Below the pieces are notes generated by a model. The model ran no database searches, had not been told where the DNA came from, and was given only the letters and a program-made list of their open reading frames with translations. This document shows, one piece after another, positions 51,386 to 59,636 of a DNA stretch of 64,000 nucleotides; within the stretch, counting starts at the first letter, position 1; each line of letters starts with the position of its first letter. The position numbers and the translations under genes are program-made. The DNA comes from CAYSCX01 sp964429575 (GTDB lineage: Bacteria > Desulfobacterota > Binatia > Binatales > Binataceae), in the NCBI GenBank assembly GCA_964429575.1, contig CAYSCX010000012.1, positions 1-64,000 of the forward strand, given 5' to 3'.

Positions 51386-52609
51386 TTAGTTGTCGCTCTT
51401 CGAACCGCCGGTTGTGATGCCGCGGCCGAAGGCGGCGACCTGGTTTTGCCACTGCTCGCCGAAGGCGAGGATCAACACCTGCTGGTTGATGTGCGAGTCC
51501 TTGGAGAGGCTGCGCATCGCGCCGCCGCCTGCGTTCGCCATGACTTTGTAGGAAATGCGCGTCTGCTGATAGAACTGCGGCAGCTGCGAGATCTTGGGCG
51601 GCTCCTGGCGATGCACCTTGAGCCAGAACTCGCGCTCGAACCGCTCGTGCTCCTCCGCCGCCACGTCCACCGTGTTGAAGGTGCCGTTGTTGGCCTTGAA
51701 CTGCTTGATTGAGGCGAGCAGTGGCGCGAAGTCATCCTTGGCCGGGGGCGCGTCGCCCACCAGCACAATGACCTTCTTCGCATAGGGCTTCCAGTCCATC
51801 TGCGACAGCGCTGCCTGCACCGCGCCCGCGGTGTCCTCTTCCCACTCACCGCCGCCCGCCGCCTGGATGCCGCTCAGAAACTGCTCGAGCTTCTTGCCCG
51901 ACAACGTCAGCGGCTGAAGCTGCTGCTTCTCGCCCTTGCCGCCAAACACCACCACGCCCACGCGCGCGATGGGCACCAGGCGATGGATCGCGTTTACCAA
52001 CTGCGCCATCTTGGCCTTGACGTCCTCGATGATGAGCTTCATCGAGCCGGTGCCATCGATGACCAGCACCACGTCGAGACCCTTGCGCCGCAATTCGCCG
52101 ATGAACCCGCCGAAGCCCGAACCCACCCCGCGGCCGTAGCCGGAGCCGATGCCGCCGCCACGCCCGATGCCGATGCCGCCGCCGCCGGCGGCGCGCACGT
52201 AGTCGTTGGCGAGACCGACCGCCTGCGAGGTGTCGACCGCGGTGGGCTGGTCGAACGCCTCCGGCGACGTGTCAGGCATCGGAACTTCCGGAATGTCGAG
52301 GTCCGCCAGTTCGCCGCCGCCCCCACCGCCGCCCGCCTCCAGGTTCACCATGATCAGTTCGCGTCCACGCTGGACGTGGGTGCTGATGATGAGGAAGAGC
52401 AGGACGATAACGTGAATTGCGATGGAGAGAGGAAACGGTCCGGCGAAGAACCGCAGATAGTCTCTTAAGGTTTCAAATCGCTCAACGTCGGCTTCGTCTT
52501 CGTCGCGATGAAGTTCGGCCTCGAGCTCCTTCTTCGAGGTCCATCGATAGAGAATGATGGCGACGACGGTTGTCGAGATGATCAGCCCGATTACGATTGC
52601 AACAATCAT
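51386..52609 (-). CDS. VWA protein with TonB-like membrane helix
   Basis: A 407-residue inner-membrane protein with two helices. TM1 is at 2-21; a charged cytoplasmic loop follows (RWTSKKELEAELHRDEDEAD); TM2 at about 60-78 reads PLSIAIHVIVLLFLIIST. TM2 has the S-x-x-x-H spacing (Ser62, His66) and Leu73 found in TonB, where Ser16/His20/Leu27 couple to ExbB/ExbD. A Gly-rich linker leads to a VWA domain at about 178-370, whose metal site is DGTGS (185-189), a Thr variant of DxSxS. The gene follows exbB and two exbD genes, which supports proton-motive energisation. No TonB C-terminal domain is present. Confidence 0.85.
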   Translation of the reverse strand: MIVAIVIGLIISTTVVAIILYRWTSKKELEAELHRDEDEADVERFETLRDYLRFFAGPFPLSIAIHVIVLLFLIISTHVQRGRELIMVNLEAGGGGGGGELADLDIPEVPMPDTSPEAFDQPTAVDTSQAVGLANDYVRAAGGGGIGIGRGGGIGSGYGRGVGSGFGGFIGELRRKGLDVVLVIDGTGSMKLIIEDVKAKMAQLVNAIHRLVPIARVGVVVFGGKGEKQQLQPLTLSGKKLEQFLSGIQAAGGGEWEEDTAGAVQAALSQMDWKPYAKKVIVLVGDAPPAKDDFAPLLASIKQFKANNGTFNTVDVAAEEHERFEREFWLKVHRQEPPKISQLPQFYQQTRISYKVMANAGGGAMRSLSKDSHINQQVLILAFGEQWQNQVAAFGRGITTGGSKSDN

Positions 52610-52726
52610 CTTTTACTTTGCTCCTCGCCAGGGTGTCCAATCACCTTATCCCTGTTCGAGGCCCCACCAAATTAGCTCGGGGCACGCCTCTCCATTAAAG
52701 ATAGACGAAACTCTCCGCCAGAAATT

Positions 52727-53164
52727 CTAACTTCCGCCAGGCGCCGCGCCGCCCGGCGGCGCCGCAGATACCGCGATCGCGATCGCCTCAGCACCCGCGC
52801 TTTTTGCGATGTCGAGAATATGGACCATGTCGCCCAGAATGACCTTCGGGTCACCCTGAAAGATCACGATTTTGTCAGGGGATTTCTCGAGCACTTCGTG
52901 CAGCGCCGGCTGGAGTTCAGCGAGCGACACGTTGCGCTCATTGACGAATATCTGATGCTCGGCTGTGTAGGTGACGATGATGCCCTTGGGCTGGTCCTGG
53001 GGAGTAGTGGCTTCCGCCTTCGGGAGATCAACGTGAGCCGCGGATTCAATGGTCGCGGCGGTGGTCACCATGAAAATGATCAGCAGAACCAGAAAAACGT
53101 CGGTCAGCGGGGTGATGTTGATGTCGGCGAACACCCCGCCGCCTTTGCTAGCCTGCATGGCCAT
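52727..53164 (-). CDS. ExbD/TolR family protein 2
   Basis: A 145-residue single-pass protein. The cytoplasmic tip ends in INITPLTDVFLVLLIIFMV, with the proton-path Asp22 at the start of the helix, as in ExbD Asp25. The periplasmic domain (VDLPKAE..., IIVTYTAEHQIFVNERNVSLAEL, KIVIFQGDPKVILGDMVHILDIAK) has the standard ExbD fold. The tail is Pro/Gly-rich. It follows the first ExbD gene on the same strand with 46 bases between, giving two different ExbD subunits per motor. Confidence 0.92.
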   Translation of the reverse strand: MAMQASKGGGVFADINITPLTDVFLVLLIIFMVTTAATIESAAHVDLPKAEATTPQDQPKGIIVTYTAEHQIFVNERNVSLAELQPALHEVLEKSPDKIVIFQGDPKVILGDMVHILDIAKSAGAEAIAIAVSAAPPGGAAPGGS

Positions 53165-53210
53165 GGGTCAATTCCCTTTGCGCGGTCAAGGCCGGCGGCA
53201 GCGCCCCGCG

Positions 53211-53651
53211 CTAGCCGCCCGGTCCCCCGGCGGTCGTCTGGGCGCCGGTAGCGCGTTTGGCCGCGATCGCGATCTGACCCGCGCCAGCAGCCTTGAAGAT
53301 GTTCATGATTCTCACCATGTCGCCAAGCAGCACCTTTCGGTCGCCCTGAAACACAACGATCTTGGCGTCCAGCTTGTCGAGCGCTTCGCGCAGGACCGGC
53401 AGCAGCTCGCGCTCGGGAACGTCACGTGAGTTGACGAACAGCTCGTGATTGGCCGTGTAGGTAACGATGACGCCCTTGTTCTCGGGCGATGTGTTATTTG
53501 CGGTCGGCACGTCCACGCGGGCGGCCGACTCGACCGTGACCGAAGTCGTCACCATGAAGATGATCAGGAGTACCAGGAAGACGTCGGTCAGCGGCGTGAT
53601 GTTGATTTCCGAAAATACGCCGCCTGCTTCCTTGGGGCCGCTAACGGCCAT
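53211..53651 (-). CDS. ExbD/TolR family protein 1
   Basis: A 146-residue single-pass protein very like its neighbour: EINITPLTDVFLVLLIIFMV with Asp23 at the start of the helix, then the periplasmic GVIVTYTANHELFVNSRDVPERELLPVLREAL and IVVFQGDRKVLLGDMVRIMNIFKAAG. It overlaps the end of the ExbB-type gene by 11 bases, so the pair is translationally coupled. With ExbB it forms the proton channel. Confidence 0.92.
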   Translation of the reverse strand: MAVSGPKEAGGVFSEINITPLTDVFLVLLIIFMVTTSVTVESAARVDVPTANNTSPENKGVIVTYTANHELFVNSRDVPERELLPVLREALDKLDAKIVVFQGDRKVLLGDMVRIMNIFKAAGAGQIAIAAKRATGAQTTAGGPGG

Positions 53652-54282
53652 GCGACTCCCTCCCGTGCAGGGCGGCGTCGATCAGGCGATCGGCGTTGAT
53701 GTGCATCACGGCGTTGATGTTTTCAACTTTAGTCGCAAAGTAGTTGTAAAAGATAACCGCCAGAATGGCGACGGCGAGCCCGAGCGCGGTTGCGATCAGC
53801 GCTTCGGAGATACCTGCCGCGACGACCGAGAAACCACCCGTACCCATGATGGCCATCGACTGGAAGGCGACCAGGATGCCGACCACGGTGCCGAACAGTC
53901 CGATGAATGGAGCCGACGCGCCGACGGTGGCGAGGATCCACAGATAACGCTTGAGTTCGAGCATCTCCACGAACCGGCGCTCTTCGTCGAGCTCGACGAG
54001 CTGGTCGCGGGTGAGGCTCTGGGCGCCTGCGATCAATGCGTGATAGACGCGCTCTTCGGGAGTGGCCCGCGCCTGAGTCGCCTGCAGCGCCTCGTTCATC
54101 TTCCCAGCGCGCAACTGCGCGATGAGTGAGTCCGCGGTCTTGGCCGCGCGCGAGGTGATCCCGCGCAGCGCCCAAATCCGTTCGAAAATGATCGCGAGGC
54201 ACATCACCGACATAAAGAGCAGCGGGTACGTCGCGTAGTACCCCTGCGAGATCATCGCCATAATCCCGAACTGAGTCTGCAT
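53641..54282 (-). CDS. MotA/TolQ/ExbB proton-channel family protein
   Basis: A 213-residue inner-membrane protein with three helices. N-terminal TYPLLFMSVMCLAIIFERIWAL is helix 1; the two C-terminal helices contain GASAPFIGLFGTVVGILVAF (the conserved GTV motif) and SEALIATALGLAVAILAVIFYNYF. This is the ExbB/TolQ signature. First gene of the operon exbB-exbD-exbD-VWA-exported protein. No tolA, tolB, pal or tonB gene is nearby, so it is neither a standard Tol-Pal nor a standard TonB system. Confidence 0.94.
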   Translation of the reverse strand: MQTQFGIMAMISQGYYATYPLLFMSVMCLAIIFERIWALRGITSRAAKTADSLIAQLRAGKMNEALQATQARATPEERVYHALIAGAQSLTRDQLVELDEERRFVEMLELKRYLWILATVGASAPFIGLFGTVVGILVAFQSMAIMGTGGFSVVAAGISEALIATALGLAVAILAVIFYNYFATKVENINAVMHINADRLIDAALHGRESHGR

Positions 54283-54754
54283 CGCCTATCCTCTCAAGCT
54301 AAGATTTGAATCGAGCGGCGGTTGAGGTCCCGCTCCAACCTTTACTACTGGCCCCCAAAGAACCCCAAACGCTTCGCTTTGATACCGGCCACGCGCTCCG
54401 TTTGCGGACTTGGGCTGGCGGCATGCCGCAGTGCCCAATGCGCAAGAAACAGCGCGGTTGCTTCCAATGCTACAATCGAGTGGTTTTTGTCAAGAGGGAC
54501 TGGCGTGGCGGATGGAAAAACCGCAATCGCGCGGCCGCCGCACTCACTGCAGGCGCCCTCTGGCGCTCACCCACGCCAGTGGAATCGTTTCAGATGGACG
54601 CGGTTAGGGCAAGCGCGACGGATCGAGTCGCGCGCAAGTCGGTGAAAAATCACACATCGGACGCCATCGCGCGGCGGCAACTCGCCTTGACTTCTATCGG
54701 AGGCGCGTTTAAGCAGAGTTTGACCGCGATGCGGTCGTTGTTTTTGTCGTCCTA
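54283..54754. other. intergenic region upstream of the exbB operon and the 54755 gene
   Basis: About 470 bases between divergent genes. The open frames across it have no ribosome-binding site, no codon bias and no family resemblance, so I treat it as regulatory DNA. It includes a candidate minus-strand promoter at 54467-54493. I see no strong palindrome. Confidence 0.5.
54467..54493 (-). promoter_or_regulatory. weak candidate promoter for the exbB operon
   Basis: On the minus strand TTGACA (54493-54488, perfect) and TAGCAT (54472-54467), but with a 15-base spacer, shorter than ideal. It would give a leader of about 180 bases. Confidence 0.25.
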
Positions 54755-55366
54755 ATGCTCAATCAAAAGAGTTTGACGCCGCGCGCGCGGGCCATGTCCA
54801 CCAGCCTCACATTCATTGCGGCTGCTGCGGCGCTGGCGGTGTTGATCGCGGTCGCAGCAGGCGCGTGCGAGCGCGCCGAAGAGAAAACTTATTTGCCCGC
54901 GCCGCAACCGGAGCAGAAGGTCAAGAACCCGCTTGAGCCGACCAAAGATCTGCCGCCGGATTTCATGAAGTCGTTGCCGATTTATCCGGGTGCTGAGATC
55001 GAGCAGGTGCGCAAACCGAAGGGCGCGATGCGGGAAATAATGTTCGTCAGCGACGCATCGCTCGACGAGTTGGTCAATTTCTATAAGACGCAACTCAAGG
55101 AGCGCGGCTTTCACATCACGTCGGCGCTGATAATGGCAGCGCGGCGCACCTGGTCATGCGATTTTCACAAGGAGGGGATGCAGGCGACGGTGCTGCTATA
55201 CCCGCACGACCTCGACAAGTCGCGCATGACCATCGACCTGGTGTACGAGATGCCCAGGAAGATTGATCCGGAACTAATGGAGCCAGTAGAAAACTTCGAC
55301 GTAGTCGGACCGGGCGAGTACGTACAAAAGACGACAACCCAGCAGGAGAAGGCGAAGAGGGATTAA
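54755..55366 (+). CDS. exported or lipid-anchored hypothetical protein
   Basis: A 203-residue protein. A hydrophobic segment (LTFIAAAAALAVLIAVAAGA) lies near residues 18-37 and is followed at once by a Cys, weakly resembling a lipobox but lacking the usual Leu at -3. The mature part includes PPDFMKSLPIYPGAEIEQVRKP, then DASLDELVNFYKTQLKERGFHI and a beta-rich end (TVLLYPHDLDKSRMTIDLVYE). It resembles the small envelope proteins with a YPGA-start and an helix reading VNFYKxxLKxxGW, family unnamed here. The ATG at 54794 is an alternative start. An SDR gene follows in 4 bases. Confidence 0.7.
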   Translation: MLNQKSLTPRARAMSTSLTFIAAAAALAVLIAVAAGACERAEEKTYLPAPQPEQKVKNPLEPTKDLPPDFMKSLPIYPGAEIEQVRKPKGAMREIMFVSDASLDELVNFYKTQLKERGFHITSALIMAARRTWSCDFHKEGMQATVLLYPHDLDKSRMTIDLVYEMPRKIDPELMEPVENFDVVGPGEYVQKTTTQQEKAKRD

Positions 55367-55370
55367 CATC

Positions 55371-56306
55371 ATGGGAATTCTCGACGGCAAAGTTGCAGCA
55401 ATCACCGGCGCGGGACGCGGCATCGGACGCGAAGAGGCGCTGCTCATGGCGCGCGAGGGCGCGAAAATCGTGGTCAACGACCTCGGCGGCCACTTCGACG
55501 GAACCGGCCAGTCGCGTTCGCCCGCCGAAGACGTTGTGAAGGAAATTCGCTCCGCGGGCGGAGAGGCGGTTGCGAATTTCGAGAGCGTGACCGACTTCAA
55601 ATCCGCCAAGCGGATCATCGAGTGCGCGCTCGACAACTTCGGCAAGCTCAATATCATAGTGAACAATGCGGGCATCCTGCGCGACCGCATGGTCTTCAAC
55701 ATGAACGAGGAAGACTGGGATGCGGTGGTCGGCGTGCACCTCAAGGGCAGCTTCAACGTGGCACGCCACGCGTGCGCCTACTGGCGCGAGCAGCACAAGG
55801 GCGGCAACGTGCTCAACGGACGCCTCATCAACACCAGCTCCGATTCGGGATTGCTCGGCAACGCCGGCCAGAGCAACTACGGCGCGGCCAAGGCGGCGGT
55901 CGCCGCGATGGCGGTCATCATCGATCGCGAGATGGTGCGCTATGGTGTAACCGCAAACGCGATCGCGCCGGTCGCGCGGACACGGCTGACGGTCGATGCG
56001 ACCCCGCAGACCGCGGCGGGAATGCCGCAAGCGAAGGAAGGGCAGTGGGATCCATTTAGTCCCGCCCACGTCGCGCCGTTGGTCGCCTGGCTCGGCAGCG
56101 ACGACGCCAAAGATGTGCATGGCGAGGTGTTCCGCGTCGGCACGGGAAACGTGTGGCTGATGAAGGGCTGGCACTCGGTGGCGAAAGTGACCAAGACCGG
56201 GTCGATGTGGGCGCCGGCGGAGCTTGGCGCCAAGCTGAAGGAAGAGTTGGCCAAGGGCGCGACCGCCAAGGAAAGCATGGGTCAAATCATGGCGCAGGGC
56301 CGATAG
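55371..56306 (+). CDS. SDR oxidoreductase (multifunctional-enzyme-2-like)
   Basis: A 311-residue SDR. TGAGRGIGREEALLMAREGAKIVVNDLGG is the nucleotide-binding strand with the longer insertion characteristic of the (3R)-hydroxyacyl-CoA dehydrogenase branch of peroxisomal-type MFE-2. NNAG near 100, catalytic Ser in NTSSDSGLLGN, and the Tyr-x3-Lys as YGAAK. The C-terminal extension of about 60 residues (VFRVGTGNVWLMKGWHSVAKV) is also typical. Likely acts on hydroxyacyl-CoA. Its stop is the first base pair group of repeat copy B. Confidence 0.88.
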   Translation: MGILDGKVAAITGAGRGIGREEALLMAREGAKIVVNDLGGHFDGTGQSRSPAEDVVKEIRSAGGEAVANFESVTDFKSAKRIIECALDNFGKLNIIVNNAGILRDRMVFNMNEEDWDAVVGVHLKGSFNVARHACAYWREQHKGGNVLNGRLINTSSDSGLLGNAGQSNYGAAKAAVAAMAVIIDREMVRYGVTANAIAPVARTRLTVDATPQTAAGMPQAKEGQWDPFSPAHVAPLVAWLGSDDAKDVHGEVFRVGTGNVWLMKGWHSVAKVTKTGSMWAPAELGAKLKEELAKGATAKESMGQIMAQGR

Positions 56307-56459
56307 CAGGGTGTTGAGGAGCCCAAGAGATCCAAGATTGCTCGAAGCAGTACGCTCAACGCCCTGCGTGAGAGATGGCTTCCTTCATAATCTTCTCCCC
56401 TTGGGGGAGATGTGAGAGAGGGCGCACCCTGTTGAAAGCGACGTTTTCAACAGCGTGGT
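56305..56459. repeat. double-hairpin intergenic repeat, copy B (MITE-like)
   Basis: A 155-bp copy. The left stem GCAGGGTGTTGA pairs with TCAACGCCCTGC (one G-U); the right stem CACCCTGTTGAAA pairs with TTTCAACAGCGTGG. It begins inside the SDR stop codon (TAG at 56304-56306) and ends seven bases before the GTG start of the next gene, so it occupies the whole intergenic space. Confidence 0.75.
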
Positions 56460-56465
56460 AGGCGG

Positions 56466-56990
56466 GTGAGCGGAAAGAAAAAAGCGGAAAGCGCGGCCTC
56501 CAAAGGGCCGCGCTTTCGTTCAGTGCTGATGATATGCGCGGCAAATACCGCGCGCAGCGTTATGGCTGAACATATACTGCGCCGCGAACTAAAGGTGCGC
56601 GGCGGTGACGGGCACGTGCGAGTCGTGTCGGCGGGCATCGCGCCGTACGCGCGCGACGGCGCGCTGGTCTCGCTCGATACGCGCCTCGTGCTTCGCACCG
56701 AAGGCATCCATCTCGACGAAGAATCCACATCGACCGATTTGAAGCGCCATCCGGAATTACTCGCAGCGGCAGACTTGGTGCTCGCGATGACGCGCCAGCA
56801 GGCCATCGAGCTTCATGCGAAGTTCTCGGTGCCGGCCGAGAGCGCAGTATTCACGTTCAAGGAATTCGCGGGACACGCCGGCGACATCGACGATCCCTAT
56901 GAGAAGGGTGACGCGGTCTTTCACGCTTGTCTCGATGAGATCATGCGGTTGGTGCCGCGGATCGCGGACCGCATCCTGGGCGACGATTGA
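56466..56990 (+). CDS. low-molecular-weight protein-tyrosine phosphatase-like protein
   Basis: A 174-residue phosphatase of the LMW-PTP family, some 25 residues longer at the N-terminus than usual (SGKKKAESAASKGPRFR). The P-loop C-x5-R reads CAANTARS near residue 24, and the general-acid Asp is in DIDDPYEKGDAVF near 140. It may dephosphorylate Tyr or act on arsenate-type substrates or an exopolysaccharide regulator. The start is GTG, just behind repeat copy B. The CoA-binding gene follows in 16 bases. Confidence 0.88.
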   Translation: MSGKKKAESAASKGPRFRSVLMICAANTARSVMAEHILRRELKVRGGDGHVRVVSAGIAPYARDGALVSLDTRLVLRTEGIHLDEESTSTDLKRHPELLAAADLVLAMTRQQAIELHAKFSVPAESAVFTFKEFAGHAGDIDDPYEKGDAVFHACLDEIMRLVPRIADRILGDD

Positions 56991-57006
56991 AGCGGGAGAT
57001 CGACGC

Positions 57007-57435
57007 GTGTGGTTTGAGAATCCTCCCGATTCAGTCATCCGCGAGATTTTGTCGCATCCGGCGACGGTCGCGGTGGTTGGATGCTCCGACAGGGACGCGC
57101 GCGACAGCCTGCGCATCGCCAGGCTACTCAAGTCGCGCGGCTTTCGAGTGATCCCGGTCAACCCGACACTCGTCCCCGACGCGCTCGCTAGTGTGCTGAG
57201 CGAGCGGTGTTACCCGGATGTCGCGTCGATTCCAGACCCGGTCGAAATAGTCGATGTGTTCCGGCGGCCGGAGTATCTGCCGGAAGTCGTCGCGGACGCG
57301 ATCCGCAAGGGCGCGCGCATCCTGTGGTGCCAGCTCGGGGTTGTGAATCTCGACGCGGCGCGCGAGGCTCAGCGTGCCGGTATGACCGTGATCATGGATC
57401 GCTGCCCCGCGATCGAATACGCGCGCCTTTTCTGA
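57007..57435 (+). CDS. CoA-binding protein (YccU family)
   Basis: A 142-residue single-domain CoA-binding protein. VAVVGCSDRDARDS begins the Rossmann-like strand, and the family end ILWCQLGVVNLDAAREAQRAGM, then MDRCPAIEYARLF, is almost complete. These proteins bind CoA through a conserved Cys but have no known catalytic role. The start is GTG with GGGAG eight bases before it; the longer frame upstream overlaps the phosphatase gene and is not coding. A NUDIX gene follows. Confidence 0.88.
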   Translation: MWFENPPDSVIREILSHPATVAVVGCSDRDARDSLRIARLLKSRGFRVIPVNPTLVPDALASVLSERCYPDVASIPDPVEIVDVFRRPEYLPEVVADAIRKGARILWCQLGVVNLDAAREAQRAGMTVIMDRCPAIEYARLF

Positions 57436-57455
57436 GTGCGCGGCGGCCCGCCGTC

Positions 57456-58007
57456 ATGAAAATTCGGAAATGGACCACGGTTGGTAGCGATCCGGTCTAT
57501 CGGACGCCGATTTTCGATCTTCACCGCCGCCGCGCGAACCATCCTGTGCGCGGTGAGCGTGACTTCTTCATCCTCGAGGCGCCCGCGTGGGTGAACATCA
57601 TACCGGTGACGCCCAAGCGCGAGGTGGTGTTGGTGCGCCAGTTTCGCCACGGCGTCAGTGCGTTCACGCTCGAGATTCCGGGAGGGATGATCGATCCAAG
57701 CGACGAGAACCCGCTGGTCGCGGCGCGGCGCGAGATGGTCGAGGAGTGCGGCTACGACTCAGGCGACGTGGTCGAACTGGGGCGCGTACATCCCAATCCG
57801 GCCATACAACCGAACTTCTGCTACACGTTTTTCGCGCGCAACGTGCGCAAGGTGCGCCGCGCGTCGCACACCGATACGGAAGAGACGCAAGTCACGTTGG
57901 TACCGCTTGCGAAGGTGAAGCAGCTAATCGCATCAGGAAAGATTACGCACGCGCTGGTGATCGCGGCGTTTTCGTTTCTGCATCTTTACAACCCGCCGCG
58001 CCGGTGA
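57456..58007 (+). CDS. NUDIX hydrolase
   Basis: A 183-residue pyrophosphohydrolase. The Nudix box is recognisable from GGMIDPSDENPLVAARREMVEEC, with ExxxxxxxRExxEExG intact and one extra residue between the first Gly and Glu. WVNIIPVTPKREVVLVRQFRHG and HPNPAIQPNFCYTFFAR are typical of ADP-ribose pyrophosphatase-like members. The ATG at 57456 starts the protein with MKIRKWTTVG. Third gene of a short same-strand cluster with the phosphatase and the CoA-binding protein. Substrate probably a nucleoside diphosphate sugar. Confidence 0.9.
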   Translation: MKIRKWTTVGSDPVYRTPIFDLHRRRANHPVRGERDFFILEAPAWVNIIPVTPKREVVLVRQFRHGVSAFTLEIPGGMIDPSDENPLVAARREMVEECGYDSGDVVELGRVHPNPAIQPNFCYTFFARNVRKVRRASHTDTEETQVTLVPLAKVKQLIASGKITHALVIAAFSFLHLYNPPRR

Positions 58008-58055
58008 CGCCGCGCTTGCGCGACCGTCAAGGGTACGGCCGCCAAGGTGGCTTGG

Positions 58056-59636
58056 TTAACGCCGTGAGCTACCCGGAGCCGTTCCCCAGACGGTGAAGTG
58101 TTCGGTTCGCGAAACCGGCACGAACCCGTTCTCAATCATGTAGTTCGGGCGAACCAGCACGAGCGGGAGCGTCATGATGGGCGAGTCGCCGACGACGGCT
58201 GATACGGTGCCTGCCGCGATCGCCTCCGAAATCGGCGCGCTCCAATAGCTGGAGGTGGTCGCGACCAGGCGGAAGAAGTCCGCGCGGCCCAGTCGTTCCC
58301 GCGCCGCCCAGAAACCGTCGCGCTCATAGCTCGCCCTCGCTTCGCGGTACACGCCGTATGTTTCTGGATAGCGGATGAGTTCCGCGCGGTTCGCTTCGAA
58401 GCTCAAGAAGGCCGGCGCGATGACGTCGCGTCCGGGCGGACTCGCGCGACGGATGGACTCCGCGAGCGTTCGTAATTCCGCGCGCGGCAGGAAGCCGAAT
58501 CCGTACACGCTGCCGCGAATCCAGTTCTCGTTCACCAGCGGCGCGAACCACAGGAGCGATGCCGCAATGAACCCGACGCCGAGAGCAAGCCAGCTGCGCG
58601 CTCTTGGTGACGGCCGTTCGCCGCGAATCACGTCGCCCAGTGCCGCGACTATCGAGTCGAGACCAACCCCGGCAATGATCGCGATGTACGGGAGCGCCTC
58701 GATGTAATTGTGGCCCCACGCGGTCGGACTCAGCAGGCCGTAGAAGGCGTACTCGGCGAGCGCCATCGCCAACACCAGTCGCATCGCGGACCCGAGCGGG
58801 CGTGTCAGCGCGAGGCGCACGGCGCCGAGGATGAACAGCGGCACCAACACATCGAGAATCTCAAGCGGGTAGGCCACAACCGCCCAGGCGTCGAGACGCC
58901 CCTTCATGAAATGGAAGAGAAAGGTCTGAAAGAAGAATTCGAACCCGTAGAGGCCGTAAAGCAGGGCGCTCAACGCCACTACGCCCAACGCCGCACCGGC
59001 GCCAACGATGATCGCGTCGCCCGAGCGGCGACCGTCAGTTGCGAGATGCGCGACGACCACGACGATCGCAATCGCAGCCGTCAGCTTCACAGCGCACGCG
59101 AGGATGAAAAGAGCTGCGATCAGTACGGCGTATTGCGGACCCTTCGCATCGTCGCGAACGGCGATGATCATCGCGAGCAGCACCAGCGGCGCAACGAAGC
59201 ATTCGCGCTCATAGACGTGATAGCGAAACAGCAGCGCGGAGAATCCGAACAGCAGCGCCGCAAGGATCGCGGTACGCCGATTCGCCGCACGCCGCGCCAG
59301 CGCGTACGTGAAAATGTTCGCGGCGTAGATCGCGCCCTCGTTCAGGATTTCAATCGTGAAGTGGCTTGCGCCGAAGAGCTTGAGATACCCTGCAGTAAGC
59401 CACTCCAACAGCGGCATGTGCGGATGAACGAAATCCAGGTACGGGCGCATTCCGACGCTCACCAGGAATGCGCTCTCAAGGTAGAAGTCGTCCTCCACCC
59501 ACACTGCGGGGTAGAGCAGGCGCACAACCCGCGGCAACAACAGGACGGCGTAGAGCCAAGCCTCGGACGCGCCCGCATCAGCAGGCGACGACTTGCGGCT
59601 TTGGCGCGATGACCTTTGTGAAATCGACGAAGTCAT
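58056..59636 (-). CDS. GT-C type membrane glycosyltransferase-like protein
   Basis: A 526-residue inner-membrane protein with about 10-11 helices in the first 370 residues and a soluble periplasmic C-terminal part. Early VWVEDDFYLESAFLVSVGMRPYLDFVHPHMPLLEW contains the acidic first loop (EDD) typical of GT-C enzymes, which use a polyprenyl-phosphate sugar donor. Residues 90-100 (FTIEILNEGAIYAANIF) and FRYHVYERECFVAPL continue this layout. Likely transfers a sugar in the envelope. The ATG at 59636 overlaps the divergent gene by 28 bases, so one start may be shorter. Confidence 0.8.
   Translation of the reverse strand: MTSSISQRSSRQSRKSSPADAGASEAWLYAVLLLPRVVRLLYPAVWVEDDFYLESAFLVSVGMRPYLDFVHPHMPLLEWLTAGYLKLFGASHFTIEILNEGAIYAANIFTYALARRAANRRTAILAALLFGFSALLFRYHVYERECFVAPLVLLAMIIAVRDDAKGPQYAVLIAALFILACAVKLTAAIAIVVVVAHLATDGRRSGDAIIVGAGAALGVVALSALLYGLYGFEFFFQTFLFHFMKGRLDAWAVVAYPLEILDVLVPLFILGAVRLALTRPLGSAMRLVLAMALAEYAFYGLLSPTAWGHNYIEALPYIAIIAGVGLDSIVAALGDVIRGERPSPRARSWLALGVGFIAASLLWFAPLVNENWIRGSVYGFGFLPRAELRTLAESIRRASPPGRDVIAPAFLSFEANRAELIRYPETYGVYREARASYERDGFWAARERLGRADFFRLVATTSSYWSAPISEAIAAGTVSAVVGDSPIMTLPLVLVRPNYMIENGFVPVSRTEHFTVWGTAPGSSRR

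Noticed and set aside
53641..54282. Zorya-type defence system at the exbB operon
   Set aside because: A MotA-like channel is present, but the partners are ExbD (no peptidoglycan-binding OmpA-like domain) and there is no ZorC/ZorD-type helicase or nuclease.
54306..54755. 149-codon open frame upstream of the 54755 gene
   Set aside because: No ribosome-binding site, biased composition without a fold signal, and it fills the probable promoter region of the exbB operon.
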